A DNA stretch of 24,016 bases from DATNIC01 sp035604635 (GTDB taxonomy: Bacteria > Vulcanimicrobiota > Vulcanimicrobiia > Vulcanimicrobiales > Vulcanimicrobiaceae). This document shows, piece after piece, positions 15,263 through 22,511 of the stretch. The notes beneath the pieces were generated by a model that saw only the letters and a list, made by a program, of their open reading frames with translations, had not been told where the DNA came from and made no database searches. Each line of letters begins with the position of its first letter. Position 1 is the stretch's first letter. Made by a program: the position numbers and the translations under genes. Location: contig DATNIC010000142.1 in the NCBI GenBank assembly GCA_035604635.1, positions 1-24,016 on the forward strand, written 5' to 3'.

Positions 15263-16279
15263 ATGGACATACAGCCGGCGAAAACGCTCGCCGATTTCGA
15301 CGCCGAACTGGCAACCCTCAATCTCTTCGGCCAATGGAACGCCGACGCGCTCCTGAGCAAGCTCACCGACGGACCGAAGCCGGGGGGAGACGCCTGCATC
15401 TGGAGATGGGAGCTCGTTCATCGCAAGCTCCGCGAGGCGTGCGAGCTCTTCCCGGAAAGCCTGCGCGCGCGGCGCAATCTGACCTTCGTGAACACCGGCT
15501 TGCCACGCCGCGGGAGCACGCAGACGATCATCATGGGGATGCAACTCGTCATGCCGGGCGAAATCGCATGGGGCCATCGGCACACGATCGGCGCGTTGCG
15601 CTTCACGATCGACGGCAGTAAGGACTTGTCCACGGTCGTCGACGGTCATCGGCTTGCGATGGAGACAAACGACCTCGTCCTCACGCCGCAGTGGACGTGG
15701 CACGACCATCATAACGACGGGGAGCGCGACGGTATCTGGCTCGACGTCCTCGACGTTCCGCTCATCATGGGCCTCAATCAAGCGTTCTACGAGCCGTATG
15801 GCGAGAAATGTCAACCGGTCGAGCAGACGGCGCGGTTGCCCTATCGCTACGCCTGGCGCGACGTCGAACCGCTGTTGCGCGAACATGCGGGCGACGATGG
15901 ATCGCCGTATGACGGCGTGCGGTTCGCGTACGTCAATCCGACGGACGGCGGCTGGACGCTGCCGACGATGGCGTGCTACGTCCAACTCCTGCGGCCGGGA
16001 TTGCGGACCAAAGCGCACCGCCACACCTCAAGCGCGATTTATTACGTGATCGGGGGCTCGGGCACGACGATCGTCGACGGCAAGGAGCTCGACTGGTCGG
16101 ACAGGGACGCGTTCGTCGTCCCCAACTGGGCCAAACATGCGCACGTCAATCGCTCGCAGAGCGACGAAGCACTGCTCTTCTCCGTCACTGATGAACCGCT
16201 GCTCGCCGCGCTCGGCCTCAACCGCGAAGACCCCGAAGACGCGAGCCGAAAGGTCGCTCTGAGATTGTCTAGCGCGTGA
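15263..16279 (+). CDS. Two-cupin gentisate 1,2-dioxygenase-like enzyme
   Basis: Bicupin of 338 residues of the gentisate/1-hydroxy-2-naphthoate/salicylate 1,2-dioxygenase family, which open aromatic rings with non-heme iron. The first cupin has His105, His107 (WGHRHTIG) and His147 or His149 (WTWHDHHND), matching the 2-His pair plus His about 40 residues later known from salicylate 1,2-dioxygenase. The second cupin also keeps an HxH pair (AHRHTSSAIYYV, His252/254) and KHAHVN (292-294), so either site might hold metal. ATG 15263 follows the binding-protein stop by two bases; longer frames to 15011 lie within that gene. The 3' end overlaps the convergent DUF4126 gene by 11 bases. The substrate could be gentisate, a substituted salicylate or another hydroxyaromatic acid. 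Confidence 0.85.
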   Translation: MDIQPAKTLADFDAELATLNLFGQWNADALLSKLTDGPKPGGDACIWRWELVHRKLREACELFPESLRARRNLTFVNTGLPRRGSTQTIIMGMQLVMPGEIAWGHRHTIGALRFTIDGSKDLSTVVDGHRLAMETNDLVLTPQWTWHDHHNDGERDGIWLDVLDVPLIMGLNQAFYEPYGEKCQPVEQTARLPYRYAWRDVEPLLREHAGDDGSPYDGVRFAYVNPTDGGWTLPTMACYVQLLRPGLRTKAHRHTSSAIYYVIGGSGTTIVDGKELDWSDRDAFVVPNWAKHAHVNRSQSDEALLFSVTDEPLLAALGLNREDPEDASRKVALRLSSA

Positions 16280-16661
16280 CGACGAAGGCTGCTAGAAGAA
16301 TCGCAATGGCCGATTCGGCAAGACCGGCCGCTATCGGTCCGATTTTCTCGATTGCCCACAAGCGCGCCGCCTTGCCGCCGTACGCGCCGATGAAGACGCC
16401 GGCCAGCCCGAGGACGATACCCCCGATCCCGCCTACGAGATAACCAACGAATGCGCCGCTGACGATTCGCGCTATGAGCGAAGGCGGGCTCGTCCGCGCA
16501 GGGGTCGTCGGGAGCAGGTCCGTGACGTATTCGACGACCGCGAAGACGGCCAAGACGATTCCGGCGACGCCGCCCCGCATCAGGTACACCGCAGCCGGCG
16601 CCGTGAAGGCACGCATCCCGGCGACGATTCCGAGGATGAACGCGGCGAAGAGCGGATGCAT
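16269..16661 (-). CDS. Small membrane protein, DUF4126 type
   Basis: Membrane protein of 130 residues with three to four hydrophobic segments rich in Gly and Ala. The start ILGIVAGMRAFTAPAAVYLM fits the DUF4126 family, whose hallmark is a G-x-x-x-G-M/L-R-S/A sequence in the first helix. The segment TPARTSPPSL forms a loop before IARIVSGAFVGYLVGGIGG, another Gly-zipper-like helix. The ATG at 16661 has GAGG six bases upstream. Its function is unknown in the family. Its 3' end overlaps the gentisate-dioxygenase-like gene, and its 5' end is only 29 bases from the divergent aminopeptidase gene. Confidence 0.75.
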   Translation of the reverse strand: MHPLFAAFILGIVAGMRAFTAPAAVYLMRGGVAGIVLAVFAVVEYVTDLLPTTPARTSPPSLIARIVSGAFVGYLVGGIGGIVLGLAGVFIGAYGGKAARLWAIEKIGPIAAGLAESAIAILLAAFVVTR

Positions 16662-16690
16662 AGGCGCCTCTGTCCGCGAAACAGCGGGAG

Positions 16691-17989
16691 ATGACCTTCA
16701 AGCAACGGCGCGCTCGTTTCGCCGAACAGATCGGGAGCGGGATCGCCATCGTTCCCGCTGCGGTCGAGCGGACGCGTAACGCCGACACGCACTACGAGTT
16801 CCGCCAAGACTCGGACTTCTTCTACCTCACCGGATTCAACGAGCCCGACGCGGTGTTGATCCTCGCCCCGCAACGCGATGCGGAGCGCGACGTATTGTTC
16901 TTGCGGCCGCGCGATCGCTCGAAAGAGATCTGGGACGGCAAGCGCCTCGGCGTCGAAGACGCTCCGGCAGCGCTCGGCGTCGACGCCGCACACGCGATCG
17001 ACGAGCTCGACGCAAAGTTGCCCGAAATGCTGGTCGGTCACGAGATGCTGTACTATGCACTCGGTCGCGATGAAGCGTTCGACCGGCGCATGCTCGCCGC
17101 GCTCGAGCGGGCGCGGTGGGAAGTGCGGCGCGGCGGGAAGGCGCCGCAACAGATCGTCGAACCCGGGATCATCCTGCACGAGATGCGGCTGCACAAAGAC
17201 GACGAGGAGCTCGCGACGATGCGACGCGCCGCCGCGATCACGCGGCTCGGGCACGTCGCCGCGATGGAGTCGACGCGACCCGGCAAGCACGAGTACGAGC
17301 TCGAGGCATTACTCGAATATACGTATCACCTCAACGGCGCGCAGTCGGTCGCGTATCCCTCGATCGTCGCGGGCGGCGACAACGCGACGATCCTGCATTA
17401 CAATTCGAACCGCGACGTCTTACACGATAAGACGCTCGTCCTCGTCGACAGCGCGGCGGAGCTCGACAACTATGCTTCGGACGTCACGCGGACGTGGCCC
17501 GTCAGCGGGCGCTTTTCGCCCGAACAGCGCGCGATCTACGAGATCGTCCTGCGCGCGCAGAAGGCCGCGATCGAGGAAGTCCGGCCCGGCAAGCCGTTCG
17601 ACGCGTACCACCAAACGGCGCTGCGCGTCCTGTGCGAAGGCTTGATCGACTTGGGCATCTTGAAGGGAAGCGTCGACGAAGCGCTCGAGCAAGGAAGTCA
17701 TAAGGACTTCTACATGCACCGGACCGGCCATTTCATCGGGATCGACGTACACGACGTCGGCCGGTATCGCGCCGAGGATGACAGCTCGCGCATCCTGGAA
17801 CCCGGGATGGTCATGACGGTCGAACCGGGGCTGTATTTTCACCGCGACGTCGCATGCGACGAGCGGTTCAAGGGGATCGGCGTGCGGATCGAAGACGACA
17901 TCCTGTGCAGCGTCGACGGGCCGGTCAACTTGAGTCCGAATATCCCAAAGGAGATCGGCGAGATCGAGAGCCTCGTCGGCTCGCGATGA
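16691..17989 (+). CDS. pepP: Xaa-Pro aminopeptidase (M24B, PepP-like)
   Basis: Cytoplasmic metallopeptidase of 432 residues that removes an N-terminal residue before proline. The N-terminal domain has RNADTHYEFRQDSDFFYLTGF. The pita-bread domain keeps all five dinuclear metal ligands: Asp253 and Asp264 (VDSAAELDNYASDVTRT), His347 (RTGHFIGIDVHD), Glu378 (MTVEPGLYF) and Glu401 (GVRIEDD). Length fits PepP (about 440). The ATG has GGGAG directly abutting it, a poor spacing, but no better in-frame start exists upstream, and a later one would cut conserved sequence. Its stop overlaps the next ATG as ATGA, so it is the first gene of a plus-strand series that runs to the end of the window. A housekeeping role is likely, in proline-peptide turnover. 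Confidence 0.92.
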   Translation: MTFKQRRARFAEQIGSGIAIVPAAVERTRNADTHYEFRQDSDFFYLTGFNEPDAVLILAPQRDAERDVLFLRPRDRSKEIWDGKRLGVEDAPAALGVDAAHAIDELDAKLPEMLVGHEMLYYALGRDEAFDRRMLAALERARWEVRRGGKAPQQIVEPGIILHEMRLHKDDEELATMRRAAAITRLGHVAAMESTRPGKHEYELEALLEYTYHLNGAQSVAYPSIVAGGDNATILHYNSNRDVLHDKTLVLVDSAAELDNYASDVTRTWPVSGRFSPEQRAIYEIVLRAQKAAIEEVRPGKPFDAYHQTALRVLCEGLIDLGILKGSVDEALEQGSHKDFYMHRTGHFIGIDVHDVGRYRAEDDSSRILEPGMVMTVEPGLYFHRDVACDERFKGIGVRIEDDILCSVDGPVNLSPNIPKEIGEIESLVGSR

Positions 17990-18831
17990 AGGTGACGATC
18001 TTAGGTTCGTCCGGCTTTATCGGGCGGCACCTATCGGCGGCGCTGCGCGAACGCGGCGACGAGGTCGCCGGCGCCTCGTTACGCGACGCGGTCGCGGCAG
18101 CCGAAGCCTGCGAGGGCTCCGATGCGGTCGTCAATTTGGCCGGCGCGTCCCTCGCCGGCAAGCGCTGGACCGCCGCTTATAAGGATGAAATCTGGAATTC
18201 GCGGGTCGAGCGGACGCATGCGCTCGTCGAGCGCTTGCGCTCGCTCGAACGGAGGCCACGCGTGTTCGTCGGCTCGTCGGCCGTCGGCTATTACGGCGGG
18301 AGCGACGACGACACGTTCGTCGAAACGAGCCCCGCCGGTTCGGATTTTCTCGCGCGCCTGTGCGTTGCGTGGGAAGCCGAGGCGATGCGGGCCCGCGAGC
18401 TCGGGATGCGCGTCGCCGTCGTGCGGACGGGGCTCGTCTTCGGGAACGACGGCGGTGCGCTCGAAAAATTGCTCCCGCCGTTCCGCCTTGGGATGGGCGG
18501 CATCGTGGGGAGCGGGGCGCAATGGTGGTCGTGGGTGCACGTCGACGACATCATCGGCGTCTATCGACTCGCGATCGACGAGGTCGACGGCGCCGTCAAT
18601 GCGACGGCACCCAATCCCGTGCGCAATCGCGACTTCACGCACGCCCTCGGCCGCGCGCTCCATCGCCCGACGCCGTTTCCCGTCCCGACCTTTGCGCTCG
18701 AGATGCTCTTCGGAGAAGGAGCCCTGCCTCTGACAAGCGGACAACGAGTATTACCGGAACGCGCCGAGGCGCTCGGCTACCGTTTCGCGTTTCCGTCTCT
18801 CGAAGGCGCGCTTGCGGAGATTCTATGCTGA
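17986..18831 (+). CDS. TIGR01777 family SDR, NAD(P)-dependent epimerase-like (YfcH/SDR39U1)
   Basis: Extended short-chain dehydrogenase of 281 residues. It has an N-terminal Rossmann motif GSSGFIG (7-13), VNLAGASLAGKRWT, NSRVERTHALVE, and the family hallmark SSAVGYYGGSDDD with the active-site YY pair. Next are VVRTGLVFGNDGGALEKLLPPFRLGMGG, QWWSWVHVDDIIG, and a short C-terminal DUF1731-like region (LPERAEALGYRF). The family includes E. coli YfcH and has no settled reaction. It overlaps pepP by four bases and the Rieske gene by seven. Its neighbours suggest it shares an operon, but it is not related to the short dihydrodiol dehydrogenases, so a catabolic role is unproven. Confidence 0.88.
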   Translation: MKVTILGSSGFIGRHLSAALRERGDEVAGASLRDAVAAAEACEGSDAVVNLAGASLAGKRWTAAYKDEIWNSRVERTHALVERLRSLERRPRVFVGSSAVGYYGGSDDDTFVETSPAGSDFLARLCVAWEAEAMRARELGMRVAVVRTGLVFGNDGGALEKLLPPFRLGMGGIVGSGAQWWSWVHVDDIIGVYRLAIDEVDGAVNATAPNPVRNRDFTHALGRALHRPTPFPVPTFALEMLFGEGALPLTSGQRVLPERAEALGYRFAFPSLEGALAEILC

Positions 18832-20102
18832 CTGCGGAAGAGAATGAGACCTTAACAAGAGTCGGCCACGGGACCCCGATGGGGAACCTGTTGCGCCGCT
18901 ATTGGTTCCCGGTCGCGACGATCTCCGAGATGGACGACCGCTGGACGAAGCGAGTCAAACTGCTCGGAGAGGACCTCGTCCTCTTCAAGGATCGCCAAGG
19001 GCGTTACGGCTTGATCGCCGAGTTCTGTCCGCATCGGCGCGCCTCGCTTGCGTACGGCATCCCGCAGCAAGATGGGATCCGCTGTCCTTATCACGGCTGG
19101 AAGTTCGACCGCACCGGAGCGTGCATCGAGCAGCCCAACGAACCCGAAGGCAGCAGCTTCAAAGAGAAAATCAAAACGGCCGGTTATCCGGTCGAGAAGC
19201 TCGGCGGATTGTTGTGGGCATATCTCGGTCCGCTCCCAGCGCCGCTCGTTCCGCGCTTTGACGGCTACGTCACCGAGCCGGCGATCCGGCTCGTCGGTCA
19301 GGCGGTCATCCCGTGCAACTGGCTGCAGATCATGGAGAACTCGGTCGACCCCGTGCACACGGAGTGGCTGCACGGCAAGCTCTACGAATTTCGCAAAGAG
19401 AAAGAAGGCGAGAAAGTCGCGATTTCCAAGCATCACTTGAACATCGCCTTCGATGAGTTCGAGTACGGCGTGTACAAGCGGCGGCTGCTCGAAGGTGAGG
19501 ACGAGGCGACGTCCTCGGATTGGCTCGTGGGACACCCGGTGCTCTTCCCGTACACGCTCTCGGTCGGGCAGAGCGGCGGCCCGTGGAAGATGCACGCGTT
19601 TCAGATTCGCGTCCCGATGGACGATACGCACACGATGCACATGTGGTACAACGCATACATTCCGCCCGAAGGCGCGGACGTTCCGCGCAAGCTGCTCGAC
19701 GAAGTCCCCGTCTACGACGCCCCCTTCGTCGACGAGAACGGCGAGTATCTGCTCGACATCGTCGATGCCCAAGATATCATGGCATGGGTCACGCAAGGTC
19801 CGATAGCCGATCGCACGCTCGAAGCGCTCGGGACGGCCGACCGCGGCGTCATCCTCTTCCGCAATATCCTTTGGCGCGAGCTCAAGAACATCGAGGAAGG
19901 CCGCGATCCGATGGGCGTCGTGCGCGATCCCGCGAAGAATCGGATCATCGAGATTCCGATGGAACGGGCGAAGGCCCACTACTCGGACGGCTTTGCGAGC
20001 ATGGTCCGCCGTACACGGATCCGCTTCTCGCCGATCGCCGACGATTTGATCAAAGTCTTTACGCCGAAGGAGAAAGAGCGCGAGTATGTGGGGGCGCGTT
20101 AA
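18825..20102 (+). CDS. Rieske non-heme iron oxygenase, phthalate/vanillate oxygenase-like alpha subunit
   Basis: Protein of 425 residues in the aromatic ring-hydroxylating/O-demethylating oxygenase family. It begins like the phthalate 4,5-dioxygenase group with MGNLLRRYWFPVA. The Rieske cluster ligands are Cys68, His70 (EFCPHRR) and Cys87, His90 (RCPYHGW). The mononuclear iron triad region ENSVDPVHTEWLHG supplies Asp175 (bridging) with His178 and His183. The start ATG is preceded by GGAGA five bases away and overlaps the SDR stop by seven bases. It lacks a separate reductase or ferredoxin gene in the window, so electron partners must come from elsewhere. It may dihydroxylate an aromatic acid, or remove a methyl group or halogen; sequence alone does not decide. 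Confidence 0.9.
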   Translation: MLTAEENETLTRVGHGTPMGNLLRRYWFPVATISEMDDRWTKRVKLLGEDLVLFKDRQGRYGLIAEFCPHRRASLAYGIPQQDGIRCPYHGWKFDRTGACIEQPNEPEGSSFKEKIKTAGYPVEKLGGLLWAYLGPLPAPLVPRFDGYVTEPAIRLVGQAVIPCNWLQIMENSVDPVHTEWLHGKLYEFRKEKEGEKVAISKHHLNIAFDEFEYGVYKRRLLEGEDEATSSDWLVGHPVLFPYTLSVGQSGGPWKMHAFQIRVPMDDTHTMHMWYNAYIPPEGADVPRKLLDEVPVYDAPFVDENGEYLLDIVDAQDIMAWVTQGPIADRTLEALGTADRGVILFRNILWRELKNIEEGRDPMGVVRDPAKNRIIEIPMERAKAHYSDGFASMVRRTRIRFSPIADDLIKVFTPKEKEREYVGAR

Positions 20103-21015
20103 GCTCGCTCTCATCGCGCTGCTCCTCGTCCTCGCGGCGATGCAGCGATCGATCGCCCAAACGGGACCGCTCGAGATCGGAATCGGATCGCGAGAGGCCG
20201 ATTCGCTCGGCTACTACGCGCAGGACATGGGCTTCTTCAAGAAAGTCGGGTTGAACGCCGAGCTGCAACAGTTCTCGGCGGGACCGCAAATCGCGGCCGC
20301 GATTGTGTCGGGGCACTTGCAGGTCGGCGACTCGAACATCATCAACGTCGCCGGCGCCCACGTGCGCGGTTTGCCGTTCGTCTATATCGCGGGGATGAGC
20401 GTCATCGAAGCCGCGCATCCGACCGTCCTCGCCGTCGTCGCGCCGAACTCGACGATAAAGACCGGCAAAGACCTCAACGGCCTGACGACGGCCGGCGTCT
20501 CGCTCAACAGCATCGACCAAGCCGAAATGATGGCTTGGATCGACAAGACCGGCGGCGACTGGCAAAGCGTGAAGTTCATCGAGGTTCCGCCGCCCGAGAT
20601 GCCGGCGGCGCTGCAGGCAAACCGCATCGCTTCTTGTGTCATCAACGAGCCTGAACTCAGCGCCTTCATGGGCGAGAAGAGCGTGAAGGCCGTCGGGAAT
20701 CCGGCATCCTCGATCGCTCCGCGCTACTTGGGCAACGGCTGGATCGCCACGAAAGAGTGGGCCGACGCGAACGTCGACACGGTCAAGAAGTTTCAGCAGG
20801 CGATCGCGATGGCGGCCGACTGGGCGAACACGCATCCCGACGATGCGGCGAAGATCCTCGGACGGTACACGAAGACGCAAGTGACGACTTTGCACGCGCG
20901 GTTCACCAAGGTCCTCGATCCCAAATTGCTCCAACCGATTCTCGATGCGGCCGCGAAATATAAGGTGATCCCGCGTCAAGTGAACGCGAACGAGATTATT
21001 TGGTCGCACCCGTAG
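20086..21015 (+). CDS. Orphan ABC substrate-binding protein (NMT1/TauA-like)
   Basis: Periplasmic binding protein of 309 residues. The signal peptide ends near SIA (MWGRVKLALIALLLVLAAMQ at the start). The binding domain follows the NMT1 pattern: SREADSLGYYAQDMGFFKKVGLNAEL, SGHLQVGDSNIINVAGAHVRGLP, KTGKDLNGLTTAGVS, LQANRIASCVINEP (hinge and second lobe) and a helical C-terminus. It has no permease or ATPase beside it, unlike the complete importer at 9097-11765, of which it may be an extra ligand module. Its start overlaps the Rieske stop by 17 bases; the AGGAG before it is somewhat distant. Position between Rieske oxygenase and hydrolase suggests it binds the substrate of that pathway. Confidence 0.87.
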   Translation: MWGRVKLALIALLLVLAAMQRSIAQTGPLEIGIGSREADSLGYYAQDMGFFKKVGLNAELQQFSAGPQIAAAIVSGHLQVGDSNIINVAGAHVRGLPFVYIAGMSVIEAAHPTVLAVVAPNSTIKTGKDLNGLTTAGVSLNSIDQAEMMAWIDKTGGDWQSVKFIEVPPPEMPAALQANRIASCVINEPELSAFMGEKSVKAVGNPASSIAPRYLGNGWIATKEWADANVDTVKKFQQAIAMAADWANTHPDDAAKILGRYTKTQVTTLHARFTKVLDPKLLQPILDAAAKYKVIPRQVNANEIIWSHP

Positions 21016-21806
21016 TTCTCGCGGCGCTCCTGTGGATGACGCTGCCGCCGACGCCGGCCTTACCGCCGGCGACGCAGAGCGGCTACGCCCCGGTCAACGG
21101 GATCAAAGTCTGGTACGCGACCTTTGGCGCCGGCGAACCGGTGATTCTCCTGCACGGCGGGCTCGCGAACGCGAACTATTGGGGCAAGCTCGTCCCGGCG
21201 CTCTCGCCCCACTATCGCGTCATCGTGATGGACAGCCGCGGGCACGGCCGGAGCACGCGCAATGCCCAGCCGTACGGTTACGATCTCATGGCGTCCGACG
21301 TGCTCGGCCTAATGGATTTTCTGAGGGTTCGCAAGGCCGCGATCGTCGGCTGGAGTGACGGTGCGATCATCGGTTTGGATATCGCGCTCCATCATCCCGG
21401 GCGCTTGACCAAACTGTTCGCGTTCGCCGCCAACTCCGATCCGAGCGCGGTAAAGGACATCGATAAGAGTCCCGTCTTCACCGCCTTCATCGCGCGGGCG
21501 CAGAAAGAATACGAGCACCTCTCACCGACGCCGACCCAGTACGCGTCGTTCGTGAGCCAGATCGAGAAGATGTGGGCGACGCAACCCCACTGGACCGCCG
21601 AGCAGCTCCACGGCATCACCGTCCCGACGTGGATCGTCGACGCGGATCACGACGAGGCAATAAAACGAGAAAACACGGAATTCATGGCTGCTCAAATCCC
21701 CGGCGCGGGACTGCTTTTGCAGCCCGACGTGAGCCATTTTTCGTTCCTGCAAGATCCGCAGCAGTTTAACCGGGACGTTCAACACTTTCTGGAGCACGTG
21801 AAATAG
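21000..21806 (+). CDS. Exported alpha/beta hydrolase
   Basis: Alpha/beta hydrolase of up to 268 residues. The fold is shown by VILLHGGLANANYWG (oxyanion-loop HGG), VIVMDSRGHGRS, the nucleophile elbow IVGWSDGA (Ser119), WIVDADHDEA (Asp218, or Asp215) and PDVSHFSF (His246). Thus the catalytic triad is complete. It starts with TTG at 21000, overlapping the binding-protein gene by 16 bases, which gives a hydrophobic N-terminus (VAPVVLAALLWMTLPP) followed by a Pro-rich linker, consistent with a signal sequence or anchor. A later ATG at 21036 would remove it. An exported esterase or lactonase beside a binding protein fits substrate release in the periplasm, but the substrate is unknown. It lies three bases before the aldolase gene. 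Confidence 0.85.
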   Translation: MVAPVVLAALLWMTLPPTPALPPATQSGYAPVNGIKVWYATFGAGEPVILLHGGLANANYWGKLVPALSPHYRVIVMDSRGHGRSTRNAQPYGYDLMASDVLGLMDFLRVRKAAIVGWSDGAIIGLDIALHHPGRLTKLFAFAANSDPSAVKDIDKSPVFTAFIARAQKEYEHLSPTPTQYASFVSQIEKMWATQPHWTAEQLHGITVPTWIVDADHDEAIKRENTEFMAAQIPGAGLLLQPDVSHFSFLQDPQQFNRDVQHFLEHVK

Positions 21807-21809
21807 CCG

Positions 21810-22511
21810 ATGCCCTCTCAAACTCTCCTCGACGACCTCGTTACCGCCAACCATATCCTCTACCACGAGGGTGTCCTCGACGCATACGGGCACGTCAGCG
21901 CGCGCGACGATGAGAATCCCAGGCAATTTCTGCTCGCGCGTCACATGGCGCCCGGCATCGTCACGCATGACGACATCGTCACGTTCGATCTCGAGGGCAA
22001 GGCCCTCAACGCGAACGGCCGCAAGCTCTATTCGGAGCTGTGGATACATGCGGCGGCGTACGCCGCGCGGCCCGACGTCGGCGGCGTCGTACACAGCCAT
22101 TCGCACGCGGTCATCCCATACAGCGTGACCGGAGTCGAGCTGCGGCCCGTCTGCCACGTCGGGTCGTTCCTAGGTGAGGGTGTCGCGCTCTTCGACACCC
22201 AGGACGTCGCCGGCGACACGGATCTGTTGATCCGCAACATGGAACTCGGCCGCGCCCTCGCCAAGAAGCAAGGCGATGCGCCCGTCGCGCTGATGCGCGG
22301 CCACGGCTCGGTCGCAACCGGCGCATCGTTGCGCGAAGCGGTTTTCCGCGCCTATTACACCGAGGTCAACGCGAAACTGCAAATGGATGCGATGCGGATG
22401 GGAAAGCCGATCACGTTCCTTACGGCCGGCGAGGTCAAATTGCGCGGCACCGACCGCGACCCGACGTACCGCCGCCCCTGGGAGTTCTGGAAAGCGCAAA
22501 CCGAGGAGTAG
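21810..22511 (+). CDS. Class II aldolase/adducin-family protein, possible aromatic acid decarboxylase
   Basis: Protein of 233 residues in the class II aldolase family. The active site is intact: Glu76 (LYSELWIH), His95 and His97 (VVHSHSHA), and His165 (RGHG) correspond to E73, H92, H94 and H155 of fuculose aldolase. GHVS (27-30) and ARDDENP mark the phosphate/substrate pocket. The family includes sugar aldolases, and also decarboxylases of hydroxylated aromatic diacids, such as 3,4-dihydroxyphthalate decarboxylase in actinobacterial phthalate breakdown and a pyridoxine-pathway decarboxylase. Sitting behind a Rieske oxygenase and a binding protein, a decarboxylase role is attractive but inferred. 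Start ATG 21810 is three bases after the hydrolase stop, and the next gene starts right after the TAG. Confidence 0.85.
   Translation: MPSQTLLDDLVTANHILYHEGVLDAYGHVSARDDENPRQFLLARHMAPGIVTHDDIVTFDLEGKALNANGRKLYSELWIHAAAYAARPDVGGVVHSHSHAVIPYSVTGVELRPVCHVGSFLGEGVALFDTQDVAGDTDLLIRNMELGRALAKKQGDAPVALMRGHGSVATGASLREAVFRAYYTEVNAKLQMDAMRMGKPITFLTAGEVKLRGTDRDPTYRRPWEFWKAQTEE

Noticed and set aside
17986..18831. The SDR as the missing cis-dihydrodiol dehydrogenase of the Rieske pathway
   Set aside because: It has the motifs of the TIGR01777/YfcH family of extended SDRs, unlike the short dihydrodiol dehydrogenases; nothing in the sequence supports that reaction.
18852..20114. Open frame of 420 codons on the minus strand
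   Set aside because: Antisense shadow of the Rieske oxygenase gene, with no recognisable domain and unnatural composition.
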